A stretch of DNA of 64,000 nt. Source: an uncultured Bifidobacteriaceae bacterium. GTDB taxonomy: Bacteria > Actinomycetota > Actinomycetes > Actinomycetales > Bifidobacteriaceae. The stretch is taken from contig CAMPNN010000003.1 in the NCBI GenBank assembly GCA_946891915.1, positions 19,844 through 83,843 of the forward strand, given 5' to 3'. Within the stretch, counting starts at the first letter, position 1. Each line of letters starts with the position of its first letter. The notes under the pieces are model-generated. The model ran no database searches. It saw only the letters and a program-made list of their open reading frames with translations, and was not told where the DNA came from. Both the position numbers and the translations under genes were made by a program. Shown here piece by piece: positions 52,046-60,672 of this stretch.

Positions 52046-54061
52046 ATGAGCATGACAACACATAAAGATGTAGATACTCTAGCCATGCAACGTGAGCAGG
52101 GTCCGTTGCTTGAAGTTAAAGATCTTCAGGTTGATTTCACAACGGATTCAAAGAGAACTGTTCACGCCGTTCGAGATGCAAGCTTTAGCGTATATCCCGG
52201 CCAGTGGGTTGCAATCGTAGGCGAGTCTGGTTCTGGAAAGTCCACTTCTGCAATGGCAGTTTTGGGTTTGCTCCCAGGAACAGGTCATGTTACGGGCGGT
52301 TCTATTAAGCTTAAGGGCAAAGAAATTAGTAACTTGAAGCCCAAAGAGATTGCTGCTTTGCGTGGTACTGCAATGGGTTTGGTACCTCAGGACCCTATGA
52401 GTAATTTGAACCCTGTGTGGCGTATTGGTACGCAGGTTAAGGAAGCTTTGCTTGCAAACGGCGTTGATGTGAGTCACGAGAAGCGTTCTGCTCTTGCAGA
52501 AGCTCTTGCAGGTGACGCTGTACAAGTTAAAAGCAACGATGATGAGACATTCCTTGGTTCTAAAGAACTCGCAGAATTGATGGAAGTCGCACGTAAGACT
52601 TTGACGGAAATCGGACTTGATGAAGACAAGTTAAATGAAGCCATGTCTTACTACAAAAAAGAGTGGGTTCCAGGTTCTGAAACTCGTTGGCGTGTAGCAG
52701 ACGATTTAATCAAGTATGGTGTGAACGACGACAAAGCTTGGGAAATTGCCAAAAAGTATGTTCTTGGTGCAAGTGTTGAAGATCGTATTGCAGGTTTGCT
52801 TGACGAAGCTGGTTTGCCAGATGCTGCAATTCGTGCACGTCAGTTCCCACACGAATTTTCCGGCGGTATGCGTCAGCGCGCGTTAATTGCTATCGGTTTG
52901 GCTTGCCGTCCAGATTTGCTTATTGCAGATGAGCCAACTTCAGCACTCGACGTTACTGTGCAAAAGCGTATTCTTGACCATTTGCATACGCTTACAGATT
53001 CGCTCGGAACTTCCGTTCTGTTCATTACTCACGATTTAGGTTTGGCTGCAGCTCGCGCACAGCATGTAGTTGTTATGTATAAGGGTCGTGTTGTTGAATC
53101 TGGTCCATCTTTGGACGTTTTGCAGCATCCGCAGCATCCTTACACTAAGCGACTTGTTGCTGCTGCTCCAAGCCTTGCTTCTCAGCGAATCATTTCCGTT
53201 AAAGAGCATGGTGGCGATGCGGATAATTTGCTTGAGCACCACGTAGTAGGTGAGCAAACTCTTGAAAAGAGCGAGCATATTATTACAGTCGACCACTTAA
53301 CTCGCGAGTTTAAGCTTCCTCGTAAGAAGGAACTTTTCAAGGCTGTTGATGACGTTTCGTTCTCTATTAAGCGCGGAACAACTTTGGCAATTGTAGGCGA
53401 ATCCGGTTCTGGTAAGTCTACTGTTGCAAACATGGTTTTGCGACTTCTTAAGCCAACAAGCGGAACTGTTACTTACGAAGGCAAGAATATTGCTGATTTT
53501 AAGGGCGCGGATTTGCTTGATTTCCGTCGTCACGTTCAGCCAGTGTTCCAAAATCCTTATGGTTCGCTCGACCCAATGTATTCGATTTATCGTTCTATTG
53601 AAGAGCCTTTGCGAATTCATAAGATTGGTGATAAAAAGAGCCGTCAGAATCGTGTTCGTGAGCTTTTGGACATGGTTCGTATGCCTGCTTCTGTTATGAC
53701 TCGCTTCCCGAACGAGCTTTCTGGTGGCCAGCGTCAGCGCATTGCAATCGCGCGTGCTATGGCTTTGGATCCGGACGTAATCGTTTGCGACGAAGCTGTG
53801 TCTGCTTTGGATGTTCTTGTGCAAGATCAGGTTTTGCACTTGCTTAACGATTTGCAAGCGGAGCGCGGATTAAGCTACTTGTTCATCACTCACGATTTGG
53901 CTGTTGTTCGACAGATTGCGGACGAGGTTGTTGTTATGCAACACGGAAAGCTTGTTGAGCATGCTACAACCGATGAGGTGTTTGATCATCCTCAAAAGGA
54001 ATACACTCGCGATCTTCTCGACGCAATTCCTGGTGGAAACTTGGAACTTGGCTTGGATTAA
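52046..54061 (+). CDS. oppDF: Oligopeptide ABC transporter, fused ATPase OppD-OppF
   Basis: Two ABC domains in one 671-residue chain. Domain 1: Walker A GESGSGKSTSAM, Q-loop QDPMSNLNP, then an unusual helical insert of ~130 residues (VKEALLANGVDVSHEKR to SVEDRIAG), then EFSGGMRQR, LIADEPTSALD, ITHDLG. Domain 2: GESGSGKSTVAN, QNPYGSLDP, LSGGQRQR, VCDEAVSALD, ITHDLAV. Domain 2 Walker B has CDEAVSALD, a common OppF form. ATG 52046 after GGAGGA. Ends in a terminator. Compare the paralogue at 2-1432. Confidence 0.95.
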   Translation: MSMTTHKDVDTLAMQREQGPLLEVKDLQVDFTTDSKRTVHAVRDASFSVYPGQWVAIVGESGSGKSTSAMAVLGLLPGTGHVTGGSIKLKGKEISNLKPKEIAALRGTAMGLVPQDPMSNLNPVWRIGTQVKEALLANGVDVSHEKRSALAEALAGDAVQVKSNDDETFLGSKELAELMEVARKTLTEIGLDEDKLNEAMSYYKKEWVPGSETRWRVADDLIKYGVNDDKAWEIAKKYVLGASVEDRIAGLLDEAGLPDAAIRARQFPHEFSGGMRQRALIAIGLACRPDLLIADEPTSALDVTVQKRILDHLHTLTDSLGTSVLFITHDLGLAAARAQHVVVMYKGRVVESGPSLDVLQHPQHPYTKRLVAAAPSLASQRIISVKEHGGDADNLLEHHVVGEQTLEKSEHIITVDHLTREFKLPRKKELFKAVDDVSFSIKRGTTLAIVGESGSGKSTVANMVLRLLKPTSGTVTYEGKNIADFKGADLLDFRRHVQPVFQNPYGSLDPMYSIYRSIEEPLRIHKIGDKKSRQNRVRELLDMVRMPASVMTRFPNELSGGQRQRIAIARAMALDPDVIVCDEAVSALDVLVQDQVLHLLNDLQAERGLSYLFITHDLAVVRQIADEVVVMQHGKLVEHATTDEVFDHPQKEYTRDLLDAIPGGNLELGLD

Positions 54062-54129
54062 TTTAATTAATTAGATTAACTAATCTAAATATTTAATTTA
54101 ATCTAATCTAATCTAATAAAATAAAAATA

Positions 54130-54189
54130 AAGGTGCAGGGTTTGTAACTTGGTTAATAACGAGTTATAAATCTATGCACCTTATTTTTT
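54130..54189 (+). terminator. Terminator after oppDF
   Basis: AAGGTGCA/TGCACCTT arms around a 37-nt loop that itself contains TAACT/AGTTA pairing, then ATTTTTT. Before it lies a run of AATCT-type direct repeats (54062-54115). Confidence 0.7.
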
Positions 54190-54239
54190 ACTTTACGTAA
54201 CGTGCATATTTGTGTAACGCGCATATTAGAGTGGATTAC

Positions 54240-55112
54240 ATGATTACAATTACGACTTCAAATTTAAATGGTATTCGTGCAGCCGAGCGTAAGGGGATGC
54301 TTGACTGGTCCGATGCTCACACTCCTAACGTATGGTGTATGCAAGAAGTGCGTGCTCCTCAAGATGCAATCGACCCAATTATGACGAAAATTGAAATGGG
54401 ATATCGCGCGTCTGAAAATACTGATATTGCAAATCATAAAGAAAACGAAGATTTTACGTACATAAATGAAATTTGCCGTGTAAAAGGTCGCGCTGGAGTA
54501 GCGTTAGTTACATCGCTTCCTGTAGTAGCAAAGCGCTACGGTTTGCCAGGTTTAAGCGAGGATGTGGATTCTGGGCGATGGATTGAAACCGATATTCGTA
54601 CGCCTCAAGGTTATGAAATTACTGTTGCTTCTGTGTATGTTCACGCTGGAAATGTGGACGATCCGCAAAAAATGCAACAAAAATTCCGCTTTTTAGACAC
54701 AATGCTTACTCGCTTAGGTGAGCTTCGGGATGCAGCAGCAAGCGGCGGAAATCAAGCAATCTTGTGTGGAGATTTTAATATTGCGCATACTTCACTTGAT
54801 ATTAAAAATGCTAAAGCAAATGAAAAAAGCGCAGGATTCTTGCCGGAGGAACGCGCGTATATTGACCGCTGGATTAACGAGTACGAGTTTGTGGATGTTA
54901 TGCGCATGCTTGCAGGAGATATTCAAGGCCCGTACACTTGGTGGAGCCAGCGCGGAAAGGCTTTCGATAATAACGTTGGTTGGAGATTAGACTACCAGTT
55001 TGCAACGCCAGAAATTGCAGAAAGTGCTTGCGGATTTGTGATTGATCGCGCTGAAAGTTATGATGCGCGCTGGTCCGATCACGCTCCTTTAACTATAAAG
55101 TATGCGGTGTGA
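54240..55112 (+). CDS. xthA: Exodeoxyribonuclease III family
   Basis: Metal-dependent AP endonuclease / 3'-5' exonuclease for base-excision repair. 290 residues: N-terminal ITTSNLNGIRAAERKGM, WCMQEVRA (Glu metal ligand), GRAGVALVT, VYVHAGN, LCGDFNIAHTSLDIKN (Asp-Asn), W-rich TWWSQRG and WRLDYQFATP, WSDHAPL (Asp-His). Start ATG 54240; TTAGAGT ending before it suggests a short or no leader. The frame runs up to 54210 by chance. Confidence 0.93.
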   Translation: MITITTSNLNGIRAAERKGMLDWSDAHTPNVWCMQEVRAPQDAIDPIMTKIEMGYRASENTDIANHKENEDFTYINEICRVKGRAGVALVTSLPVVAKRYGLPGLSEDVDSGRWIETDIRTPQGYEITVASVYVHAGNVDDPQKMQQKFRFLDTMLTRLGELRDAAASGGNQAILCGDFNIAHTSLDIKNAKANEKSAGFLPEERAYIDRWINEYEFVDVMRMLAGDIQGPYTWWSQRGKAFDNNVGWRLDYQFATPEIAESACGFVIDRAESYDARWSDHAPLTIKYAV

Positions 55113-55193
55113 TAATCTGGTTTGGTTAAGTAATCTACAATTATTAACAGTGCGCCTATTTTTAGCACGTGTTGTTTGAAGAAATGAGGAATA

Positions 55194-55958
55194 ATGGGCT
55201 GGTTGTTTGGTAAACGTAAGACAGTAAAAACTTCGCAAGTTTCTAATGAAATAGTAGAAGTAAAAACCGGCCCATGGGATTATGATGACGAAGATGCGCC
55301 AGATTTCAGCGATTACCTTGATTTTGGTTCAATATATATTCCATATTTTCAGGGGATTGAAGTTCGCGTAAAAGCTCAGCGTGAAACCGGTAGAATTATT
55401 GGAGTAACAGTAACTTGTGGATCCTCAAGCGTAGAAGTTAAGGCATTTGCAGCGCCTAAAACTGCCGGAATCTGGCAAGAATTATGCAAGGATTTGCTTG
55501 ATGGAAACAGTCAAGCTTGTACGGCACAAGGAGTGTTTGGCACAGAGTTATTAATGCCGGTAAATGTTGGAGAAAAAACTATTACAACTCGTGTTGTAGG
55601 AGTTGACGGACCTCGATGGATGCTTCGCGGAATATTCTCTGGTCCTGCAGCAACAGAACTTGCAGAAAATAATGCAGAAACGAAACAATTAGAAGAATGG
55701 TTCAGAGGAATTGTTGTAAATCGTGGTGAAGAGCCTCTTGTTCCGCGTGAGTTAATTCCTTTGCATGAGCCTATTACTAGAGAAGAAAAAGAAGCTGCAG
55801 AAAAAGCTGAAAATGCTAACAAAAACGGTGACGATAATTCCTCCGCTGAAAATACCAAGGATCCGTTAAAGAAAGACGATAAGCCATTAGGATACGATCA
55901 GCAAGTGGAAGTAAAAACTACTCTTACTCGCGGACCTATGTTTGCTGAAGTTAGATAG
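55194..55958 (+). CDS. DUF3710 family protein
   Basis: 254-residue protein of unknown role. DUF3710 core: GPWDYDDEDAPDFSDYLDFGSIYIPYFQGIEVRV, SSSVEVKAFAAPKTAGIWQELCKDLL, VVGVDGPRWMLRGIFSGPAA, LFRGIVVNRG-like WFRGIVVNRGEEPLVPRELIPLH. Charged C-tail. ATG 55194 with GAGGA eight bases upstream. Precedes DUF3159 and a TrmA-like gene, an order seen from memory near dut/sigA in other actinobacteria. Confidence 0.87.
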   Translation: MGWLFGKRKTVKTSQVSNEIVEVKTGPWDYDDEDAPDFSDYLDFGSIYIPYFQGIEVRVKAQRETGRIIGVTVTCGSSSVEVKAFAAPKTAGIWQELCKDLLDGNSQACTAQGVFGTELLMPVNVGEKTITTRVVGVDGPRWMLRGIFSGPAATELAENNAETKQLEEWFRGIVVNRGEEPLVPRELIPLHEPITREEKEAAEKAENANKNGDDNSSAENTKDPLKKDDKPLGYDQQVEVKTTLTRGPMFAEVR

Positions 55959-55960
55959 CA

Positions 55961-56002
55961 GTAAGTTAAGTAACGTAAGTTAAGTAGCGTAAGTTAAGTA
56001 AC
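55961..56002 (+). repeat. 14-bp tandem repeat before DUF3159 gene
   Basis: Three copies of GTAAGTTAAGTAAC (middle copy one change), starting two bases after the DUF3710 stop and ending just before the AAGGA ribosome site of the next gene. Confidence 0.85.
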
Positions 56003-56016
56003 ATAAGGATACCGTC

Positions 56017-56763
56017 TTGAAAAATAACGCTTGTGGCAAAAAAAGTTCTGGGCTTGCTTCCCTTGCTTCTATCGGTTCTGATGGAAGTAACTTTTCTGTA
56101 ATCGATTCAATGGGCGGTATTCGAGGAATAATCGAATCCATGCTACCAGGCTTGCTGTTTGTTATTTGCTTTGTTGTAACTAGAAATGTACAAACGACGG
56201 TTATTGTATCGGCTGCTTTAGCTGTTTTACAGGTTATAGCTCGTCTTATTCAAAGGCAGTCACTGATGGGCGCAATTAGTGGACTTGTTTCCATTGCAAT
56301 TTGCCTTATTTGGGTGTGGACGAGCCACCAAGCGCGCGACTACTACATGATGGGGTTTATTACAAACGCTGTTTACGGTGCGCTTCTCGCGATTTCGTTG
56401 ATTGCGCGCGTGCCGGCTTTAGGTCTTGTTATTGAGTCTATTCGCAAAGTGCCTACGGAAAACTTTGGCGCTTGGCTCCACGAATGGCTTGACTATAAGC
56501 CGCTTAAGCGTGCGTATATGTATGTTACAGCATTGTGGATTGGTGTTTTTGCGCTGCGACTTGTTTTGCAAGTGCCATTATATTTGACGAATCACGTTGT
56601 GTGGCTTGGCACAGTGCGTTTGATTATGGGATTGCCATTCTGGGCGCTCGCAATTTGGGTTTCTTACTTGATTATTGCAACGCCGTTTATGCGTCTTCAT
56701 CATAAAAATCACGAAGAAAAGCAGTGTGACGAAAATCCAATCGAAGAAAATAAGCTTAACTAA
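56017..56763 (+). CDS. DUF3159 membrane protein
   Basis: 248-residue integral membrane protein, about six hydrophobic segments. Family landmarks: IDSMGGIRGIIESMLPGLLFVICFVVT, MGAISGLVSIAICLIWVWTS, DYKPLKRAYMYVTALWIGVFALRLVLQVPLYL. Begins at TTG 56017 after AAGGATACCG. Function unknown. A 14-bp tandem repeat lies in the short gap after DUF3710. Confidence 0.86.
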   Translation: MKNNACGKKSSGLASLASIGSDGSNFSVIDSMGGIRGIIESMLPGLLFVICFVVTRNVQTTVIVSAALAVLQVIARLIQRQSLMGAISGLVSIAICLIWVWTSHQARDYYMMGFITNAVYGALLAISLIARVPALGLVIESIRKVPTENFGAWLHEWLDYKPLKRAYMYVTALWIGVFALRLVLQVPLYLTNHVVWLGTVRLIMGLPFWALAIWVSYLIIATPFMRLHHKNHEEKQCDENPIEENKLN

Positions 56764-56801
56764 AATCGGCTTAACAAAACGCAAAATTGAGGTGTAATTA
56801 A

Positions 56802-58202
56802 ATGCAAGTGACGATGCGAATCGAGAGATATGCGGATCAAGGAAGATGCGTAGGTCATCTTGACGGACGCGTTGTATTCGTGCGATTTGCCCTCCCTGGT
56901 GAGCTGGTTGTTGTGCGCATGGATGAGCCGATGCGTGCAAAAGCGCACTTTTTTACTGGCGAAGTGGTGGAAGTTTTGGAGCCTAGCGAGGATCGTGTGG
57001 AGCCGCACTGGAAGCTCGCTGGTCCTTTGGCTCAGGGCGGCGGAGTTGGAGGCGCGGATTTAATTCACGTTTCTTTGCCTGGACAGATTCGTTGGAAGGC
57101 TTCCGTAATTGCTAATCAATTCCAGCGTTTGGCGCATATGGATGTTGCGGATAGCGATGTTAGTGTTGAGCGCATTCCAGGGGATGAGGAGCTTAACGGA
57201 TTTAATTGGCGTACGCGCATGGAGTTGGTTGCTGATGATGAAGGGCGATTGTCTATGCGAAAGCGCGAGTCGCATGACCGCATTGCGATTGATACTATGC
57301 CGCTTGCGTCGCGTGCTGTTTTAGCTGTTGCGGATTCTTTGGATTTGTGGAATAGAGAATTTGAGCCAAATTCGCAAATTCGCCTTGCTGTTCCAGAGCC
57401 GCGTGTTGATGTTTTGGATTTTAATGATAAGACTGCGCTTCTTGATGCGATTGGCGAAAATTATGCGCTTATAGTAAATGATGAGTTGGTTGCAGGCTCG
57501 GCTTTGTTGCGCGAGCGTGTGCGCGTTGCTGTTGATGGTGATTCATCGCGTATTCGTACTTTTGACTACGGTGTTGACGCGCGCGGTTTTTGGCAGATTC
57601 ATCGCGAAGCTCCAGAGCATTTGGTGAACTATGTTTTGGGATTAGTTCGTTCTGCGCTTGGTGGGCGTAGTAGAAATACGGTTTTGTGGGATTTGTATTC
57701 TGGTTCGGGTTTGTTTACGATTCCGCTTGCGACTTTGGCTAATGTTGGCGGAGATTCTTCTGGTGCTGCGGGTTCTGCAGAGCCAGCCCGTGTGCTTAGC
57801 ATTGAGGGAGCGCCGATTGCTGTAAAGAACGCAAGGCGAAACATTGGGCGCGCAGGTCTTAGCAGGGATGTTGTTGAAGCTCTTGAAGGCGATGTTGCAC
57901 AAACGCTTGAATCGCAGGTGTTTAAGGCGAGTAAGTCATCTAAGATTGTTCGCCGATTTGCGCATCCTGATGTTGTTGTGTTGGATCCTCCTCGCGCTGG
58001 TGCCAAAGCTCAAGTTTGTAAGCAAATTGCGAAGTCTGGGGCTAGAGCTGTTGTGTATGTTGCTTGCGATCCTACTAGTCTTGCTCGTGATGTCGGCACT
58101 TTTAAAGAACTTGGTTACAGCGTTCAGTCCTTGCGCGCGTTCGACATATATCCAAACACTCATCACGTCGAGAGTGTCGTATTGATGTCAAAGGCTGATT
58201 AG
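56802..58202 (+). CDS. TrmA/RlmD-family RNA 5-methyluridine methyltransferase
   Basis: SAM-dependent methylase of rRNA or tRNA uridine C5. 466 residues: N-terminal TRAM domain (VTMRIERYADQGRCVGHLDGRVVFVRFALPGELVVV), SAM-binding LWDLYSGSGLFTIPLA, VVVLDPPRAGA, catalytic Cys in VYVACDPTSLARD, and YPNTHHVESVVLM. The Fe-S cysteines of RlmD are not apparent. ATG 56802 without a strong ribosome site (GAGG about 10-15 bases upstream). Which uridine it modifies cannot be told. Confidence 0.88.
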   Translation: MQVTMRIERYADQGRCVGHLDGRVVFVRFALPGELVVVRMDEPMRAKAHFFTGEVVEVLEPSEDRVEPHWKLAGPLAQGGGVGGADLIHVSLPGQIRWKASVIANQFQRLAHMDVADSDVSVERIPGDEELNGFNWRTRMELVADDEGRLSMRKRESHDRIAIDTMPLASRAVLAVADSLDLWNREFEPNSQIRLAVPEPRVDVLDFNDKTALLDAIGENYALIVNDELVAGSALLRERVRVAVDGDSSRIRTFDYGVDARGFWQIHREAPEHLVNYVLGLVRSALGGRSRNTVLWDLYSGSGLFTIPLATLANVGGDSSGAAGSAEPARVLSIEGAPIAVKNARRNIGRAGLSRDVVEALEGDVAQTLESQVFKASKSSKIVRRFAHPDVVVLDPPRAGAKAQVCKQIAKSGARAVVYVACDPTSLARDVGTFKELGYSVQSLRAFDIYPNTHHVESVVLMSKAD

Positions 58203-58672
58203 GTGGGTGCATTTTTGCCCTTGTGTAGCAAGGCTTAGCGAGGGCTATCGTTAAAAGGTTTAGCGTGTGGTGGCTTTAGGCTGGGTTCTCGCGGTTTTTG
58301 AGTGCGATTTTGCTGTATGAGGAAACATATCAACGGTGTAGGGTCGAGTGCACAGGATGTTAACGTTAAAAGGTGCACCCACTTTGCACCCAGCTGGTGA
58401 AGTGGGGATATACAGTATTACAAGCATAATATAGTAAGAAATAATATGATGTTCTAAATCAAAGTTTCAGAGTACAGAGCAATAGTTTCAGAGTTCAAAA
58501 GCAAAGCTTCATTGTATACAACACGTAATGAAGCTAGATTTCAAATTATCATGTGAAGAATCATGGAAGATATTATCTGAAATCATAAAATCATCACCTT
58601 CAAACCTTGTATATTTTAAAACCCACGCGACTAATCAGCTAAATCCGCTAATTTAGGAGACTTAGTAGGCTC
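58203..58672. other. Intergenic region with repeated GTGCACCC motifs
   Basis: 470 bp without a convincing gene. GTGGGTGCA at 58203-58211 faces TGCACCCAC at 58374-58382, and TTTGCACCCAG follows at 58384-58394. A 42-codon ORF (58528-58656) is seen upstream of the toxin, without a ribosome site. The base composition becomes AT-richer from 58420 on, marking the edge of the accessory region. Confidence 0.55.
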
Positions 58673-58936
58673 ATGGTCTTGCAATCTAAAGCTCGAATTA
58701 ATGCGAGGCTAAGATTATGTGAAATTGCAGGTAAGCCAGTAGGTGATTTACATCCAGTTTGCAATGGTATTGGTGAACTGCGTTTCGCTTTTGGACCAGG
58801 GTATCGTGTGTATTTTGCACAAAAAGGCTCAAAGTTAATGCTATTACTTGCTGGTGGGGATAAAAGTAGTCAAAGTAAAGATATTAAGCAAGCGAAGATA
58901 CTTCTTGCACAGTTAATTGAGGAGAAGAAATGGTAA
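58673..58936 (+). CDS. HigB/RelE-type toxin, N-terminally short
   Basis: Resembles the type II killer-protein family (RelE/ParE fold, HigB-like). 87 residues: SKARINARLRLCEIAGKPVGDLHPV, GIGELRFAFGPGYRVYFAQKG and LLLAGGDKSSQSKDIKQAKILL match the family core. The usual first ~20-25 residues with the F..WL..L helix are not in this frame; an in-frame TAA lies 24 bases before the ATG. It could be truncated and inactive. Overlaps the antitoxin by seven bases. Confidence 0.75.
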   Translation: MVLQSKARINARLRLCEIAGKPVGDLHPVCNGIGELRFAFGPGYRVYFAQKGSKLMLLLAGGDKSSQSKDIKQAKILLAQLIEEKKW

Positions 58937-59217
58937 ATATAAGTAAATGGGATGCGAGTGAGTATCTTGAGAACGATGATGATGTTATTGCATATCTCAA
59001 TGCCGCAGCAGAACTCAATGATCCTCGCTTGTTGCAAGCTGCTATAGGCGATATTGCAAAAGCTCGAAGAATGAAAGAGATTGCTCAAAAAGCCGAGGTT
59101 GGAAGGGAAAGCCTTTACAAAAGCTTAAGACGAGACGGCAATCCCAGCTTCCAAACTATTGCGAAGGTTGTTCAAGCGTTAGGTGGACGTATTGCAATAG
59201 AACCAGCAAATGCGTGA
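58930..59217 (+). CDS. HigA-type antitoxin
   Basis: Addiction-module antidote with helix-turn-helix. 95 residues: KWDASEYLENDDDVIAYLNAAAELNDPRLLQAAIGDIAKARRM and HTH AQKAEVGRESLYKSLRRDGNPSFQTIAKVVQALGGRI. ATG 58930 has GAGGAGAAG seven bases upstream, within the toxin end, so translation is coupled. Likely represses its own operon. Confidence 0.88.
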   Translation: MVNISKWDASEYLENDDDVIAYLNAAAELNDPRLLQAAIGDIAKARRMKEIAQKAEVGRESLYKSLRRDGNPSFQTIAKVVQALGGRIAIEPANA

Positions 59218-59225
59218 CACACACA

Positions 59226-59272
59226 GTTATCGTGGCAAAAATCGCAAATCTAGCAAAATCTGCCACGATAAC
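59226..59272 (+). terminator. Stem-loop after the toxin-antitoxin pair
   Basis: Perfect 12-bp arms GTTATCGTGGCA/TGCCACGATAAC with a 23-nt loop, nine bases beyond the antitoxin stop. No T run; probably terminator or mRNA end stabiliser. Confidence 0.6.
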
Positions 59273-59458
59273 ATGCGTCCTGTTTACAGCGTCATGCAAC
59301 AATTACAATGACTGAATTGTAAGGCGTAAGACTAGAATTACATACATTTTTAATACATTTAGTATATTAAATATATTTAGTTGATATTTGAAACAAAATG
59401 GCACTTATAGCAACAGAACAACAATTCCATATACATAAAACATCGTTTTATGATTTTA

Positions 59459-59488
59459 TTGACATCCATATAAATTCAATAGTAGAAT
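59459..59488 (+). promoter_or_regulatory. Promoter of the secreted amidase gene
   Basis: TTGACA (59459-59464), 18 bp spacer, TAGAAT (59483-59488). One of the best sigma-70 matches in the window. It would start the mRNA near 59495, leaving a ~105-nt leader. Confidence 0.7.
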
Positions 59489-59504
59489 TTCTAATGTGTT
59501 GTTT

Positions 59505-59566
59505 AGTTGCACCGTAAAGATGCATGCAACTAGCGCTTTGCTAGTTTCTTTTATCAGTACGGTTGC
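59505..59566 (+). promoter_or_regulatory. Attenuator-like leader with alternative hairpins
   Basis: AGTTGCA (59505-59511) pairs with TGCAACT (59525-59531); AACTAGC (59528-59534) pairs with GCTAGTT (59540-59546) to form a hairpin followed by TTCTTTT. The two stems share AACT and exclude each other. GCACCGTA (59509-59516) can also pair with TACGGTTGC (59558-59566), one bulge. The first and third pairings would prevent the terminator. The ligand or signal is unknown. Confidence 0.6.
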
Positions 59567-59599
59567 TGATCATCATGGTTAATTAGGAGAGAAGATAAG

Positions 59600-60628
59600 A
59601 TGAAAATTTGTTATAAAATGATAGCTACATGCTTTGCATGTTTACTGATTGCTAATGGATTAGTAAATGTAGCATATGCCGGTAATCATTCTGGAGTTAC
59701 AACTCAAGAAAATAGTTTTGTAAAAGTACGAAATTATATAGCATTCCAAGGTGAGCGTTTCAGATTACTAGATACATTCCAAGACCCAAATTCAGCAAAG
59801 CAAAACTTTTTATCTGAACATTTTGACGTTATCAACAAAGCTAAGAAAAGTTATTCCTTGCCTGAATTAACTGAAAAAACAGCAACAATTTATAAAAACA
59901 TTCTTTCACAAGAGGATGAAAAAAATACATTGAGAACAGACGCGACAGAATCTGTTGAATTTTTAGATTGGTATGAAAATAGATCTGAGAATGATGCAAT
60001 ACTTGCTGAACTTGAAAAAATAAATAAACAAATTTCTAATGGATTTCTATCTAAAGAAGAAGGCATAGAAAGCGCTTATTTACTTTTGCCAACATTACCA
60101 GAAAATCATAATGATAAACCATATTACGCAGACCGTAGTTCAGGGATTAATGTTTCTGCCGCGAAAAAATATGCTGCAAAATATGCTGTAAAACCTAATC
60201 CAAAATACGGTTATAAAAAAAGAGGCTGGTGGATTTGGGAACGCGGTGAAGATTGCACAAATTTTGCTTCTCAAATTTTGTACGCCGGTGGCGTATCAAT
60301 GGATATGTATAATAATCCATCTAAAGGTTGGTGGTGGAAGGCACAGAATAACACTTCTATCTCTTGGGTTATTGCTAATACTTTCAAAAATTATATGGGA
60401 AGTGGCTACAATACAAAGCATTGGAAACAGCTTGTTCATTCTGTTGCTGACGGTGATTTTATCGGCGTTGATTATAACCAAGATGGAGAAGTTGATCATA
60501 TCGGTTTCGTGTATCAAAAAGGTCGCGATGGTTTGAAGATTGCACAACATTCCACGAATTATTTAGCGTGGGATGGTGGATGGCCAAAACATGACGGAAA
60601 AGCTATTTATTATAGAGTACGTCGATAA
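59600..60628 (+). CDS. Secreted amidase-domain (Amidase_6-like) protein
   Basis: 342 residues with signal peptide MKICYKMIATCFACLLIANG (cleavage near VAYA-G, residue ~28). The C-terminal domain from ~190 has YAAKYA, RGEDCTNFASQILYAGGVSMD (putative catalytic Cys), GDFIGVDYNQDGEVDHIGFVYQKG and AQHSTNYL, the Cys-His pattern of the amidase_6/NlpC-CHAP-like group. The middle is helical. AGGAGA lies 7-8 bases before ATG 59600. Lower GC than the core genes, and Firmicutes-like in style. Substrate not proven; cell-wall or peptide hydrolysis is an inference. Its leader is attenuator-like. Confidence 0.8.
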   Translation: MKICYKMIATCFACLLIANGLVNVAYAGNHSGVTTQENSFVKVRNYIAFQGERFRLLDTFQDPNSAKQNFLSEHFDVINKAKKSYSLPELTEKTATIYKNILSQEDEKNTLRTDATESVEFLDWYENRSENDAILAELEKINKQISNGFLSKEEGIESAYLLLPTLPENHNDKPYYADRSSGINVSAAKKYAAKYAVKPNPKYGYKKRGWWIWERGEDCTNFASQILYAGGVSMDMYNNPSKGWWWKAQNNTSISWVIANTFKNYMGSGYNTKHWKQLVHSVADGDFIGVDYNQDGEVDHIGFVYQKGRDGLKIAQHSTNYLAWDGGWPKHDGKAIYYRVRR

Positions 60629-60672
60629 ATAGTAAAATTTTGTAACATTTTCATTTAAGAAGAATGTAAATA

